DNA of 64,000 nt, from the NCBI GenBank assembly GCA_900155495.1, contig FTLJ01000398.1:1-64000 (forward strand), given 5' to 3'. The position numbers and the translations under genes are program-made. The notes under the pieces are model-generated. The model was not told the DNA's origin, searched no databases, and worked only from the letters and a program-made list of their open reading frames with translations. Positions 23,949 to 36,290 of this stretch are shown here, in pieces. Numbering within the stretch: the first letter of the stretch is position 1; each line of letters starts with the position of its first letter. The stretch comes from Porogramme epimiltina (taxonomy: Eukaryota; Basidiomycota; Agaricomycetes; Polyporales; Polyporaceae).

Positions 23949-25620
23949 ATGCCCCTGAAGGACAAACTCAACACGGCACTTGTCTCCCGCGACAAGCGTC
24001 TAATCCGCCGCAGGCTGCCTGATCCATCAGCGGACGACCACCTCATCGACTTCTTCACCAACGACTACCTCTCGCTCTCCCACTCAACAGATCTCCGCGC
24101 TCGGTTTTTGAACAAGCTTCAGGACGCGCCCCACGTTCTCGGCTCGGGCGGGTCGCGCCTGCTCGTGAACGGGCACGCGCACGCCTCCTTCGAGGCGCGC
24201 CTCGCCGCGTTCTTCAGCGCGCCCGCGGCACTGCTCTTCAATTCGGGTTTCGACGCCAACGTCGGCTTCTTCTCCAGCGTCCCGCAGCCGGGCGATGTCC
24301 TGGTCTACGACGAGCACATCCACGCGTCGGTACACGACGGGATGCGCGCCTCCCGCGCCTCAGCGCGCGTCGCTTTTGCGCACAACTCCGTCGCCGCGCT
24401 GCGGCAGATGATCGAGCAACTGGTCGATGCGCGGCCGGCGTTGCAAGCTGGGGAGGCCAGTCTATTTGTGGCGGTGGAGACGCTGTACAGTATGGATGGC
24501 ACGCTCGCGCCTCTGCCGGAGATCGTGGACCTGATAGATGAACTTCTCCCGTGCGGGAACGGTTACCTCGTGGTGGACGAGGCCCATTCAACAGGAGTGT
24601 ATGGTCCGCAGGGCAGAGGTCTCGTCGCAGCGTACGGGCTTGAAGATCGCGTATTTGCGCGGTTACACACATTCGGCAAAGCCCTTGCTGGGACCGGAGG
24701 TACGCCGCTTCCAGTTATTATCAGACCGATTGGCCCCTACAGAATACATTACACACGGACTCTAGTCGGACTCGACGCGAATCACGTATTTTCACGGCGC
24801 GAAGGCTCAATCGCCTCTCCCTCCCCTGCGCGACGTGAATTTCCGCGACACGCTAGAGCTCCGTCCAGACCGTTATGTGAAGATTATTTTGTGAAGGGCC
24901 TATCGATTTGATAGTAGCTGTCATCTTTGACCGCGAAGATTGCTGATACCCATCTTGGTGCACCTAGCCGTCCTGCTAGTGACCCCGCTCGTGCGCGACT
25001 ACCTCCTCAACTACGCGCGGTCGTTAATATACACCACCTCGCTGAGTTATGCGAACATCGTGGCCGCAGAATGCTCCTTCGACATGCTGGAGGACGGCGC
25101 GGCCGAGAAGGTACGCTAGCCCGCATCTTGCGCGCACTCAGAATAGGATCTGATAATCACATAGCTGTCGGAACGGCTGCTTGACCTCAGCGCGTACTTT
25201 CTATCCACGCTTCGGCTCCACCTCTCCACACACCACATCTCCCCCGCGCTCCTCTTCCTTCCCCTCCATCTCGCCATCCCCGCCGCACCCGCAACCGCGC
25301 CCGCGCCCGACCCCGCGTCCACAACGCCCTTCGCCCCCTCTCTGGCGACGCCCATCATCCCCGTCCTGACGCCGCACCCGCGCCCGCTCTCCGCGCACCT
25401 CCGCGCACGCGGGCTCAACGCGCGCCCGATCACGTGGCCGACGGTGCCGAAAGGGGCGGACCGCATCCGCGTCTGCCTCCACGCGAGCAACTCGCGCGCG
25501 GACGTCGACCGGCTCGTCGGCGCAATGATTGAGTGGGCGCAAGGCTGGGCGGCGGCTGACCGGGAGGAAAAGGGCGGTGGGGGAAGAGCGGAGGTTGTGG
25601 CGGTGCAGGCAAAATTGTAG
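23949..25620 (+). CDS. BioF-like PLP-dependent acyl-CoA:amino acid transferase (8-amino-7-oxononanoate synthase type)
   Basis: This is an alpha-oxoamine synthase of PLP fold type I. The closest functional match by motif is KAPA synthase, the biotin-pathway enzyme joining pimeloyl-CoA (or ACP) and alanine; aminoketobutyrate CoA ligase is related. There are three exons, 23949-24699, 24968-25110 and 25165-25620, giving 449 residues. I see FFTNDYLSLSHS (about residues 39-50), LGSGGSRLLVNGHAHASFEA, NSGFDANVGFFSSVPQPGD, DEHIHASVHDG, then the PLP-contact DEAHSTGVYGPQGRGL. The Schiff-base lysine is in HTFGKALAGTGG (about residue 243). LVRDYLLNYARSLIYTTSLS follows after intron 1, and a C-terminal small domain closes the protein. 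Intron 1 is unusually long here (268 nt). Met 23949 precedes the conserved KDKLNTAL. No other biotin gene lies in this window, so the pathway role is inferred. Confidence 0.88.
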
Positions 25621-25792
25621 GGCGTGGCAGAGGGTTGAGGGCTTGAGGGCGTATGGGGAAGTTGAATGCCGCCTAATGAAGCAGGAAGGATCGACGGTCA
25701 TATAAGGATGTTGAGACCACCGTAGAAGGATGTTAAGATAGACACGTCGCTGTGCACTAGAAGAAGCCGCTCACACTAAAACTATCTGAAAG

Positions 25793-26533
25793 TTAGTCTT
25801 GTAGAGCCTCGATTTCTTGCGCGCTCGTCTGCAAAAACTCTTCATAGGAATCTTGGTAGCCAGCTGCGCGAGTATCAAATGTTAGTTTTACTACGACGTG
25901 GATTCCCACACAGCGTGCTCACCTGGCGTTTTTGCGCGAGCCCTGTAACGCGCAACGACCTCTCGGTTGTGACGTATCGCGGCAAGTTGGGCTTGTTTGA
26001 TCGTCCCTTCATCGTCGCCGTGAGTCAAGGCGGCGTACACAGAGGGAAAGTCCCAAGGCGTACCGGAGACATGCACGACGTGGGGGATGCACCTCCGCCC
26101 GTCGACCGCTGTCATCAGCGTGACGCTCGCCCAGGCGATTTTGTGCGGATCGCGTGCGACACGAATGATGCACAGGTTGGTCTTCGGTGAGAAGTACTTG
26201 ACTGTTTCCGCGAGGTTGAAACATAAGTCAGCATTAGGCATCCGGAGAAACATGACACGTCCAAGCTAAGACGGACGTACTTGTCAACGACGCGCCGATC
26301 GCTCCCCAGCCGGTATCTCCAAAGTGTGTAATGACACTTTGCTTGAGCGCGGCCCAAATCTGCTTGCTCGAGAGCTCGTCCTGCGGCGCGCGGACATCCC
26401 GGCCAGTGTGAGTCCCCGGGACGGTGAGGAACTCGACGAGGAGCCACCGGTTCTAAAATGAAGCGCGGCATCAGTCACACGTTTTGTCATGTCAGGAGAG
26501 ACAACTCGGCGTTCTGACCTTGAATCTGACCAT
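25793..26533 (-). CDS. POP5: RNase P / MRP protein subunit Pop5
   Basis: Pop5 is a core protein of nuclear RNase P and RNase MRP, which process tRNA and rRNA precursors. The first tiny exon encodes MVRFK. The next gives NRWLLVEFLTV followed by QIWAALKQSVITHFGDTGWG. A third gives IKYFSPKTNLCIIRVARD followed by IAWASVTLMTAVDGRR. A fourth begins after an in-frame intron with GTIKQAQLAAIRHNREVVAR. The last is GYQDSYEEFLQTSAQEIEAL with a stop at 25793. The order and the MVRFKNRWLL start are diagnostic for Pop5. It converges with the BioF-like gene, whose stop lies only about 170 bp away. Confidence 0.92.
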
Positions 26534-27380
26534 GACCGGCCGCTCGTTTGGAAATCGCTCGCTGCTGATGACCGAGAACACGAAGAGTATGTTAGGGGTA
26601 CAACCCGCTGTTCGGACTTGAGGCCTTCGTCCGCCCGCCGAGGAAGATGCTGGTTGAGAACAAGATTTATGTAAGCGCCCCAGTGTCCAGTGGGTAGATT
26701 AAGCGCACAAGTGCGATCAGTTCGAATCCGTCATAGGGCAGGTTTCACCACTACCAAGAACAGATGAAGATGGGGTTCGGGTCCACGCTCGGGCCACGTA
26801 GTAGGATGCTCCTTCAACTCTACTTTGTTTTCGGGCCGAGGGCACGCACGAACATCGTTCCAAGAGTATGTTATCACTTTTGATTGCGGGGTTGTACTAC
26901 ATACAACAAACACGGCAGGGACTGTCCATCTAGTCCTCAGGGGCAGCAACGACCGGTAAATACGTAAGTACACATACATTCACACAAGATCGCGTTGGGT
27001 GGCCCAACTTTGTATATGTTATGACAGTGGGTAGGGAGTGACCTAGTAGCAAGCGCATAAAGATAGAAAGAAACGAACGGCGGAGGATGTCCACCCCATG
27101 TCGCCAGGTGGTAGTGGCGAAACAAGTAATGCGACAGCACGCAGAGGGCGTGCGTGGAAGGGGATCAAAGGAGTGACTGGCGACGGCGACAGCTGAAGCT
27201 TGATGATAGATGAGATCCAGAGAACGTCGGATAAAGGCGGCCACAGAGCCTGAGGGTGGGAGTGCCCACGAGTCCTATTCCGGCCCGTAGGAGTGGGTAT
27301 GTCCAAAGAAGGAACGCAATGAAGAAAGGAAGGGAAGGGAGGACAACGTCGAAGATCAAAGCGGGACACCTCCGGCTAGT
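26534..27380. other. Intergenic, no supported gene
   Basis: A tRNA-like string with GTTCGAATCC lies near 26718 but does not fold as a tRNA. The minus-strand frames at 26930-27370 are hydrophobic by composition and lie in the 3' flank of the next gene. I support no gene. Confidence 0.4.
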
Positions 27381-28627
27381 TTACGCCGCGACAGCTGCCC
27401 ACGGCGCGGCAACCTCGGGCGGGGCGAACTCGAGGCGGACGTCGAACTCGAGGTCGAGCTCCCCCTCCGTGTGCTCGAGGAACTCGTCGACGACCGCGCG
27501 CCAGTCCGACGCGTCCTCGCCCGCCCACGCCTCGTGCGACTTGCAGTCGAGCACGAGCGGCGTCATGAGCGGCTCAAGCGCCCCCATGCCCGTGCCCGCG
27601 CCCAGCCACCGGTCCACACGGTCCCCGCGCCCTGGCGCGAGCACGAACTGGCTCTCGCCCAGATCTTGGGGCTGCTCGATCTTGAACGTCGGGCTGAGCG
27701 GGGAGAAGAACGACTCGGGCGTGACGGGCGTGCGCGGTGTCTGCGGCGCAAGTGGCGCGGGGCGGCGCGAGGGCCCCTTGGCGCGCGTGCCTGCGGCTTT
27801 GGCGCGCAGGGGCGAGATCGGGGAGTGTGTGCGCGATGAGTGTGCGAGCGAGCGCGGGACCGAGTGCGGGGCTGGACGCGAGGCCTGCGCGGGTGCCTTG
27901 GAGCGGGGCGCGAGCTGGAGGTGCTGGAAGGTCGTGGTGGCGTAGGACGGGCTGTCCACGGGCGAGGCGGTGAAGGAGAAGAGCGAGTCGAACGGGCTGT
28001 CCTCGTCCGAAGACAGCGGGTCGATGTCGACGAGTTTGAGCTGGTACCGCCTCGGTGCGAGGCTCACGGTGTACGGGTCCGCGCCGATGATGCTGAAGAG
28101 TGGGTCTTGCTCTGCATCCGCGTCGCTGGTGAATGTCCGTCTAGGGTGAGCTGAAGAACTGCGTGTGACGGGAGAATCTCTGCGTACTATGGAAAAGAGG
28201 ACTGCGGGGGGAAGGCTCGGATCATGCTTGGCCCCGCCTGGGCTTTCCATAAGTCGTCGAATCTGGTAGTGCTCTTTGCAGAACTGGTGGCTGAAGACGG
28301 GGAGCACGCTGACCGCGGTCCAAAGGGACGCCTCGACGGCCGGTCGGGCGTAAGTGGCGCAGTGTCGATTTTCGTGAGCATGTCGTAAGGGTATAGCGGG
28401 GGACGGTCGTAGGCGGCGTCGAGGCTAAGACACCGGCGGTGTGCGAATGCGCGAGCTTTTGTACGTGTCCTCCTGTCAATAAGCGCTTCCACGCTGGTCG
28501 GAAGAGAATGAGGGTCTATCACGGACGTCCATCTGCGAAGGGCGTTTGACGTGAGACCGCGCGGGCGGGCAGGGGACACGGAGGACGTCGAGGGGAAGGG
28601 GGGCGCGTCGGACTCTGGGTAGCTCAT
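27381..28627 (-). CDS. Unknown basidiomycete protein, disordered, with an apparent frame slip
   Basis: I do not recognise a domain. The 5' part (from Met 28627, MSYPESDAPPFPSTSS) runs through TLDLAYD-like text, SLDAAYDRPPLYPYDMLTKI and LTPDRPSRRPF. The 3' part, in the neighbouring frame, begins LPVFSHQFCKEHYQIRRLME. It continues through LFSIIGADPYTVSLAPRRYQ, LKLVDIDPLSSDEDSPFDSL, a long Ser/Pro/Ala-rich region, and ends with an acidic segment EFLEHTEGELDLEFDVRLEF before the stop at 27381. The two parts join with a one-base shift near 28300, where no intron of workable size fits. Both have the same coding composition, so I treat them as one gene. The protein may be regulatory, but that is a guess. 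Confidence 0.6.
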
Positions 28628-30641
28628 GTCGTGAATGGCGGCGCCGGCGGCGATGCTCAGGCATTTCGCCCCCCGACCGTGCGGTATATGAGTGTTTTGG
28701 TGTCGGGGGCGCAGAGTTGCTACTGCGGCCGAGGCACATGCGGGGCCTGCGTTCGGACGAGAGGGGGCGCGGCTTCCCACCGGGACGTCCGGGGGCGATG
28801 CTGACCAGCAACGACGGTGACCGTAGTGAAGGAAGGCGGTGTGGGGTAAGTGCCACTTGTTGTGAGATTAACGCCATTGGAGTGACTTCTTCCGCCTTAG
28901 GAGCGCACCCGTGTACGTTCTGCGATCTCAATGCTGCATCTTGCTAATAAGATAGTTGTGCGAGTACATCCATGTTGAATTTGCACGATGTCAAGGAATC
29001 ACTGATGAACTTGATGTTCGCTGTCGGATGCTCTTTCCGGAGGCGCCAACCTGTGCAGTTGTCGGTTTGACGATACGGACCGTGTCGGTGGCGGCCAGTG
29101 AGACATCTGCAGTCAACTTGGGAGAGAATCGGGCTGGGGGTTTCACTGACGGAAGAGAATAGGGCTAGTGGACTGCCGGAAGATCCTCGACCGGGTCCAT
29201 ATGCAGACGTCGGACCCGTAGTAATCAACAATCATGGGTGGGAGGACTTCTGCCATAGTTGTCGCACTGTTCGCATGTGCTGCTGGTGGGAGAGGTTGCT
29301 GAGATGGACGCGCCTTTGATCTGGCATAAGCAAAATGTCAGCACAAGGGGAATGGTATGACTGAGGTACGGTGGCGGGGGAAACCGGTAGGTTTGTAGCA
29401 AGAGTGACTGTTAGTAACACGTGTTAATAACATTGTTGATTAACGTGTGACAAACTCGAGGGGGATACTCACAGCGCGACTAACGCGGATTATGAGTGTC
29501 CCCTACCTTATTTGACATGGGGAGTCCCTTGCATGCTCATCTCACACCGGCAATGCAGGTTTATGCTCAAGCATGGGGCCAGACGTCAATGGGTATGTGC
29601 CTGGAGAACTTGCGCGGCACCTGCCGGTCCTAATAGGCTTCGCGGCGCTTTCAGGGTCCTCGCATGTGCGCGGTTCTCATCATTGAGAGTCTCGCGAGTT
29701 TCCGCGCGGGTCGTGTTGAACAGATTGGCGGCGAGCTCAAGCAAGAGAATATCGCGCTAATGAGGATAAATCAATACATATTATACATGTATGTATGGCA
29801 GAGAGCACGGGCTCCCCTTTCAACGTGCGCTTCCAGTTCCAGAGTACCATCTAATGTGTGCGATTATCGATACAAAGTCGTAACCAGGAGACGCGCCGGC
29901 CTCGTACCTCTCGAGTGTCTTCAGGACGCGAGTAGGTCAGTAGTTGGCTAGCCCCCCCTCCTCTTTCTGAAAGACTCGGGCACGCGACGTGAACACGCCT
30001 TCGCGCTGAGGGGGATGTCTGGATGTGTGCTCGAGTACTTGATGTTGAAGTTCTTGCCCGTACGGCCGCACGCAGGGGTCGGGGCAGGGGCTCCAAGACG
30101 CCCCACTTATGCATAATCGCCTGTGGGGGTAGGAGTATGAATAACTGGTCATTATCTCTGCAAGTTGCTAACCGTGCGAGAAACTCGGCCAGGAGTTTCC
30201 CCCGCCACCGTAGACCGTCACAATCCCTCACAGAGGGCAGCGTCTTCACACGGAAAACTGGACCCTGCGACGGTGACGAAATGAAACTTACCAGGCGAAA
30301 GTTCGTGCGGAACACTAATGCTTCACTGTCCTCAGTCATGATGCGGCGCAAGCCATCAGGTCGGCCTCGGTCAGAATATTATGGCAAGGGTGATCGTGGG
30401 CGCGCGTCGCGAAACGTTCGAGTCTCGCCACCGCCGGATCGGGGAATCTTTCATCACTAACGCTGGACACGAAGCTCGCAGTAGGCTGGTATATTAAACT
30501 GTCATTACACTGCAGCGAGTGAGTGAGTGATAAGGTCTCTACGAGGCTTGAACGTGTTTGGGAAGACTTACTGATACAGGAGTGGTGGGAAGAATAGGTG
30601 ATTATGGGAAGTTAAGGTACTACTTGCGCCTCATCTCCTTG
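28628..30641. other. About 2 kb without a supported gene
   Basis: Open frames up to 166 codons (29851-30351, minus) occur, but opposite-strand frames of similar size overlap and no domain is visible. No tRNA or repeat array is evident. Confidence 0.4.
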
Positions 30642-30977
30642 TCACCTGGTTCTTGAAGCGCTAGCTTGGTTCTGTGCCTGAGCAAGCACTCCTTGCTGCT
30701 GTTCGGCGAGAACCCGCCTTTTGTTGAAGTACTCGATCTATGTCGGGCGATGAAGCAGCGGTTTCGGTCATGAAAGCAACGGACATACCCAGCTCTTAGC
30801 GCAGTTCTGCTCATATGACCGCCTCACATCCGCACATGCCTTTCCCTCATCTCCTGGCTTGACGACGTTGGCACCGTCCAGGCATGCGAAGTACGCGTCG
30901 CGGCTCTCCCAGCATTTCTGACGGTCCTTCCTCGAAGTCGGGTCGGGCGCATCTGCCTTGCCTCCAAACCACCCCAT
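30642..30977 (-). CDS. COA6: Cytochrome c oxidase assembly factor 6 (Coa6)
   Basis: Coa6 is a small twin-cysteine protein of the mitochondrial intermembrane space, needed for maturation of the copper site of complex IV subunit 2. Exon 1 (from Met 30977) encodes MGWFGGKADAPDPTSRKDRQ. It then has the first cysteine pair CWESRDAYFAC (CX9C) and the second CADVRRSYEQNC (CX10C), ending KSW before a GTATGT donor. Exon 2 opens IEYFNKRRVLAEQQQGVLAQ. The CX9C-CX10C spacing is the Coa6 hallmark. As read, the protein stops at 30642. A neighbouring frame ends LALQEPGDKEMRRK at 30620 and looks more like a family tail, so one extra C near 30668 may have shifted the last codons. It is divergent from the TBC gene. 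Confidence 0.9.
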
Positions 30978-31292
30978 GGATACTGGGGGACGTAGTCGGT
31001 GTCAAAGATGGAGGAGAAGAGAAACCCGGGAGGTCGTGGAGACGAGGGAACTGAGGAGGTCGGCGAGCACGGCCAAGATGGAATTCTATTCGAATTCCTT
31101 AGAGGCGATCCGAGTTATAGACGCGTAATAGCTGCTGAATAACCCGATATAGTATTAGGCATAACATGCGCTTAACGCGTCGCCGAGGCCGGCAAGACGG
31201 GTTGCGACAGTTCCTCTACGACCATCGTTCTACAGTGCCTTGACTTTCTTGACTCCATCGCTGGCTTCAGTTCTCGACAAGACGCCGCCGAC
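30978..31292. promoter_or_regulatory. Shared divergent promoter region, COA6 / TBC gene
   Basis: 315 bp separate the two start codons, which are read in opposite directions. The interval has no frame of note. It must contain the 5' leaders and probably both core promoters. I see no defined motif. Confidence 0.4.
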
Positions 31293-34200
31293 ATGGCGTC
31301 TTCGTCTGTGCAGTCTACGCCCGCCCACTCGCACCCGCTTTCGCAAGAAGAGGTGCCGTCTCGCGGTCGCAGGTCGCGCGGCAAGGCAAGCGAGGACAGT
31401 CCAAGACAGACAAGACCGCAGACAGACTACTTCGCGCTCAAGGCGAAGCTAGAGTCCTCGGAGGAGAGCCCCAATAGTTTCAAAGGGAATTGGGACGGGA
31501 GCGTCCGTGGGTACGGGAAGGGAAACCGCAGGTGCGTTATACATCCATCATGTCGCGTGCCGGACGTTCACACAGACCGCGACCACTCTAGGTCGTCAAA
31601 GCTACCCCCGCTCATCGTGGTTGAGCCCTCATCTGACGACATCAGCGAGCTTGGTGTTCCCAAATATGAGATCCTCAGCGACACAAATATACAACCAGTT
31701 TCGCCCACGACTGCTGCGAAGATCCTGTCAACGAAATGGCACCAACATTCGGACGACACCATGCGCGCGGCAGTCACGGAGATAGGGAAACATACTACGG
31801 ACGACGCCTCCGCGGACGACCCATGCTATGCGATCATGCGCGTCCTCTCTTCGGCCGTTCACAACCTCACACGCGCGCGCCAGGAGCTGGAGGAGAACAG
31901 GCGCGCGCTGCAGGAGAAGGAGGCGGCACGAAAGGACCGCGCGCTCCAGTTGCTGCAAGAACTTCAGCCCTCGGACAAGGAGATCGGTAGCCGTGTCTTG
32001 CAATCGTTATTTCCGAACGACGATGAGACGACCCACCATGTCCATAGGATGGAGAGGCAACAAAGTCTTATGGTACGTCCTTCTTGGTCCGAGCGGTTGC
32101 TATCCCCTCCATCTCTTGTGCACTGTTAGACCGTTGTTTGGATTATGCCTATTCGTATCCGGGGTTGGGATGACCATGGGTATCCCGGTCGTGGATATGA
32201 TGGTGTCACATCTCTTATTTGAGGGGGACCGTCATACGCGGTACATGAGGTCACCACCGTGTCCTCCGGACCATAGTGTGGCATCGTCCTCGATGCGAGA
32301 TATGTCGTGTACGGGGAGAGGTGTTCTACTCTCTAGAGTCTTGATCTTTTCCCGGCGGGGCTGGCCGAGCCGACATCGTGAGAGCACTTTACACCGGTGT
32401 ATCGACCCGTTAATCGGTGCATCGTGAAATTCAATTAATATCGTCTTCAATGCCGTGTCATTCGACACGGGAACCCTCTGTAACACAATTTTGTGACCAT
32501 ATTCAATATGTGATCACTGAGAGGTGTAGCTCACGCACATTTTGCTATGACCGTGTAATTAGGATGGGAGGCGTGTCGTTCCCACCAGTGCCTCTGGCAC
32601 GTCGCACACAATCCGTCCGTGTAACAGTGTACTGTATCTTCTCACGCAGTATGTGCGGTCCTGAACCCGGACAGAATGATGCACGAAGAGTCGCCTTTTG
32701 TTTCGAGCTTCTCGCGTGTTTCAAACATGGAGCATACACTGACCAAACGAGAATAGTCTCTCACAGAATCGCTCACAGAAGCAATCGAAGACGAAGCGCC
32801 GATATCCCGTAGTGTGCCCAAGGACGATGCAACTCCCATGGCGTCTGCGCTCGTCGTGCCCGTCCGACCCCAGCTCTCTCCCATAACGGCTACTTCACAA
32901 CTGCTCCCACCATCTCCCACCCGCGAAACCGCCCCTAACTCCCCACCTACAGCTGCACCGGACGATACCAAGGTCCTAGAGAACGTCGATGATACGGACA
33001 CTACCAGCACGGACTTGCTGAACGGAGAGCCTGCCAAATCAGAACGGCCGACATTCGGAGATTGGATGGGCACCTGGTGGGTTAAACCTCGAAGCAAGAG
33101 CAGGGCGCCACCAGTCCCCTTTCCTAGAGACGATTCTGCCCCAGATCCACCCAAGGAAGATCCGTCTGCTTCGAGCGACGACGTGTCCTCAATAGTCTCC
33201 GCGCCCGCGACGCCCAGTAGACCAAATCCCACTAAGCGAAAACCCTCGAGGAGCGTGTTCGGCACTCTAGGCTTTTCCATCCTGAACCCGGCATCATCTT
33301 CCGCGCTTGCCGGCAAGAAGAGACGCAACATGTCCGTCACAGACGTATCGATCGCACCTCCCCTTCCTGAGCGCCGTGACACCCTTTCCGTAAAATCGGC
33401 GCATGTAACGCCGACTGCCAGCCCATCTCTTTCGCCGGCGGTCCTCCCAACAGACCCCTTTCGAACTCTATCTCCCTCTAATCCAGGCTCGCCCTCGCCG
33501 AGCGTCACGCTCACAGAGGAGAAGCCGCCACAGGGGTCGTCATTGCGCGCAATCATCCAGGCGACCCGAGTCATGACCACCGACGCCAACAGCATCCTCA
33601 CTGATCATGGGCGGGAGACGAGTCCAACGATTGCCCAGATGGCGTTCGAGCTCGTACGCAACGCCCGCGAAGGGGGTCTCGACTTCCGAGAGCGGCCGAA
33701 GGAGCGTAAAGATCGGAAGCTCGCCACTACGGAGAAGCGCGATCCCCGAGCTCGACTGGCCGCAGACGAAGACAGCACCCCAATGCCATCCCGCATCGTT
33801 ACGAACTTGCAGGTGGAGCGTGCAAACCCTAAGAGCCGGAAACCAAGTGTCAATATCGCCGCGTTCGCGTCGCCGCTGTTTGGTTCTTTTGCGATCCAGC
33901 AACAGAAGAAGCCGCTGGGCGCGGGTGATGGGGGACAACCGGGCGATGTCGGCCAGTCGGGCCTCGCCTCGCCACTGCCAGTGGCAGCGAAGAAGCCTGG
34001 TTCGGTGCCCCTAGAGTCCATCATCCCCGTTGGCGCGAAGCCCCCGACGCAGTACCTGTCGCGCCAGTACACGCCGCTGACGGCGCGCGACTTCCACTTC
34101 TCGATCCCACTTCCTGGTGACGAGGACACGCTCGACGCGGACGGCGCCAGCCACGAAGGTATGACGGACCGCTTCGGGTTCATCTACGACATCGCACGAT

Positions 34201-35868
34201 ATGACGCGCTCCTGCTCATCCGCGCGCGCGAGTGCAAGAACACGGCGCCGGCGTGCCTCACGGGCATCAAGGTCGCGGACCGGAAGGAGGATAACACCTG
34301 GCCCGAGGACGACGAGGACCCGATGGCGCTCGTGATCGACATCGTCAAGGAGCCGTGCGACTGCGATGGCGAGGACGACGCGGCGAGCATCGACTCGATG
34401 AGCACGCGCCCGACAATGCGCAGCGCAGCGGGAGAATCGGCGTCTATCATGTCGCGCTCGCGCGCGGGGTCGCCCGCGTCGTCGCGGCGGACGAAGCGCA
34501 CGTCCATCCACGCGAGCGCTGCGAGCGTCCCGACGCTGAAGTCGTCCTCGTCTGTGCTCTCCGTAGACTCGGACACGCCGCGGCACGTCTGCGCGAACAC
34601 GATTCGGCGGCTGCTCGTGCAGCTCACCGACATTCACGACCAGCGGCAGGCGGCGCAGCGCAAGGAGTGGGACGTGTTCCTCAAGAACCGGAGCAAGGCC
34701 GCTGCGAGCTCGAGCAAGGGCTCGGGTGCAGCGCGGGCCGGGGGCGGTGGCGCGGCAGGTGCGCTTGGCGGCGCTGCGCAGCTGCTTGGGCTGGGCACTG
34801 CGGACGAGGCGGAGGAGCTGGAGCACAGCGAGGGCCTGATCGGGTTCGCGCAGTTCGGGTTGTCGTCGAGCAAGGACGAAAAGCGCGAGTTCGACCGGCT
34901 GGTGCGGAGCGGGATCCCGCTCGCGTACCGCGCGAAGGCGTGGCTAGAGTGCAGTGGCGCGCTCGAGATGCGGGAGCCGGGCGTGTTCGCGGACCTGCTT
35001 GCCGAGTGCGACATGGGGAGCAGCGTGGTGAAGGAGATCGAGAAGGATGTGTGTAGGACGATGCCCCTCAACATGTTCTTTGGCCGGACGGGCGCCGGCG
35101 TCGAGAAGTTGCGCAGAGTACTCATGGCGTACAGCAGGTGAGTTCCAAGACTTCTTTCCGAACCGACGGATGCCTGACGATATCTTGTAGACGCAACCCG
35201 GCGGTCGGGTACTGCCAAGGCATGAACTTGGTCACCTCTACGCTTCTCCTCGTCCATGCCGATCAAGAGGAGGCTTTCTGGGTCCTTGCTGCTGTCATCG
35301 AGCACATACTGCCCGAAGACTTCTTCTCCCCATCTCTTCTCAGCTCCCGAGCATGCCCACTCGTCTTGCTCGACTACATTCAAGATCTCATGCCCAAGCT
35401 GTCAGTGCACCTGACAGACCTTGGCGTGGATCTCGGCGCGATATGTTTCTCGTGGTTCCTGTCGCTCTTCACGGACTGCCTCCCGGTAGAGGTACGTATC
35501 TTCTCTGAACTGCTTGCGACCCTGAACTAACCCCGTGGTAGACATTGTTCCGGGTCTGGGATGTGTTTATGGTAGACGGTGTAGATGTGCTATTCCGTAT
35601 CGCGTTCGCGATCCTCCGTACGAACGAACAAGAGCTCCTCCGGTGCACCTCCATTCCGGCCGTGTACGTCGCTCTTGAGAGCCTGCCGAACCGCATGTGG
35701 GAGGCAGACAGGCTTTTGCAGGTCCGTGACCTTCTATGGAGCTACTATGTCGTCGTTCTAATAATCTCTCTACAGACCGAAGCCGAGCTACGTGGCACCA
35801 TATCACATGTAGAGATCGTCAAACGACGCGAAGCTCACATTGCGCAGTTGCGCGAATTTATGGCGTAG
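31293..35868 (+). CDS. TBC-domain Rab GTPase-activating protein
   Basis: This protein accelerates GTP hydrolysis by Rab-type GTPases in vesicle traffic. The N-terminal half is long and probably disordered. It begins MASSSVQSTPAHSHPLSQEE, has a coiled-coil stretch RARQELEENRRALQEKEAAR, and then Ser/Pro-rich segments. The TBC domain lies in the last third. SGIPLAYRAKAWLECSGA opens it. IEKDVCRTMPLN carries the arginine finger. RNPAVGYCQGMNLVTSTLLL carries the glutamine finger (YCQGMN). EEAFWVLAAVIEHILPEDFF, LGAICFSWFLSLFTDCLP, and LFRVWDVFMVDGVDVLFRIA follow. Both catalytic fingers are present, so it should be active. One intron (32073-32756) is 684 nt, far longer than the rest. The 60-nt first intron (31532-31591) is in frame without a stop. 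Confidence 0.92.
32455..32472. repeat. Perfect 7-bp inverted repeat inside the 684-nt intron
   Basis: CCGTGTC-ATTC-GACACGG forms a seven-base-pair stem with a four-base loop. It lies inside the long intron of the TBC gene. It may be fortuitous or mark a residual inserted element. Confidence 0.4.
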
Positions 35869-36290
35869 AGTGGACGCCTACAGAAGGCTCATCTACCTTA
35901 GAGTCTAAGATTTAATTGGTGACATAGATGTGTATGCGGACACTGGACAACAACAACGGAACAGCATTAAGGAAAATCTTACATGTAGTAGTACACATAA
36001 TTTGGAGGTCCGGGCATCGTTCGAACAATATGTTGACGACCAGAGGGTGGGCATACTGTGATTCGAAGCACAATGAAGGGGATGCTTACCGGGTACCCTC
36101 TTGACACGAACTTTCAGGACCAGATACCTGTCGACGACCATACGTATTCGGGCACGGATGTCGTGTAACGAAGACATCGATAACTGGGACTATACAAGTC
36201 GAGATTACAAGTCGAGATTACAACACAGTGGAAAAACACATGGTGGAAAAGCAGCATTTAGAGCGCTTGAAGATGGCTCTAGCTTCGACT
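35869..36290. other. Intergenic between convergent genes; start of duplicated FunK1 unit
   Basis: No gene is seen. From about 36050 the sequence resembles 39610-39760 (for example GAAGGGGATGCTTAC against GAAGGGAATCCTTAC), so it belongs to the duplicated unit that contains the FunK1 genes. Confidence 0.45.

Noticed and set aside
26680..26742. tRNA-like string with GTTCGAATCC
   Set aside because: The acceptor halves pair poorly, the T stem does not form around TTCGAAT, and no standard anticodon arm (5-bp stem, 7-base loop) can be drawn.
27043..27369. Hydrophobic minus-strand frames resembling a membrane protein
   Set aside because: Short overlapping frames in all three phases of a C/T-rich 3' flank, with no start context or conserved motif.
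32642..33601. 319-codon minus-strand frame opposite the TBC gene
   Set aside because: Ser/Gly/Val-rich antisense shadow of a Ser/Pro-rich coding stretch, with no domain.
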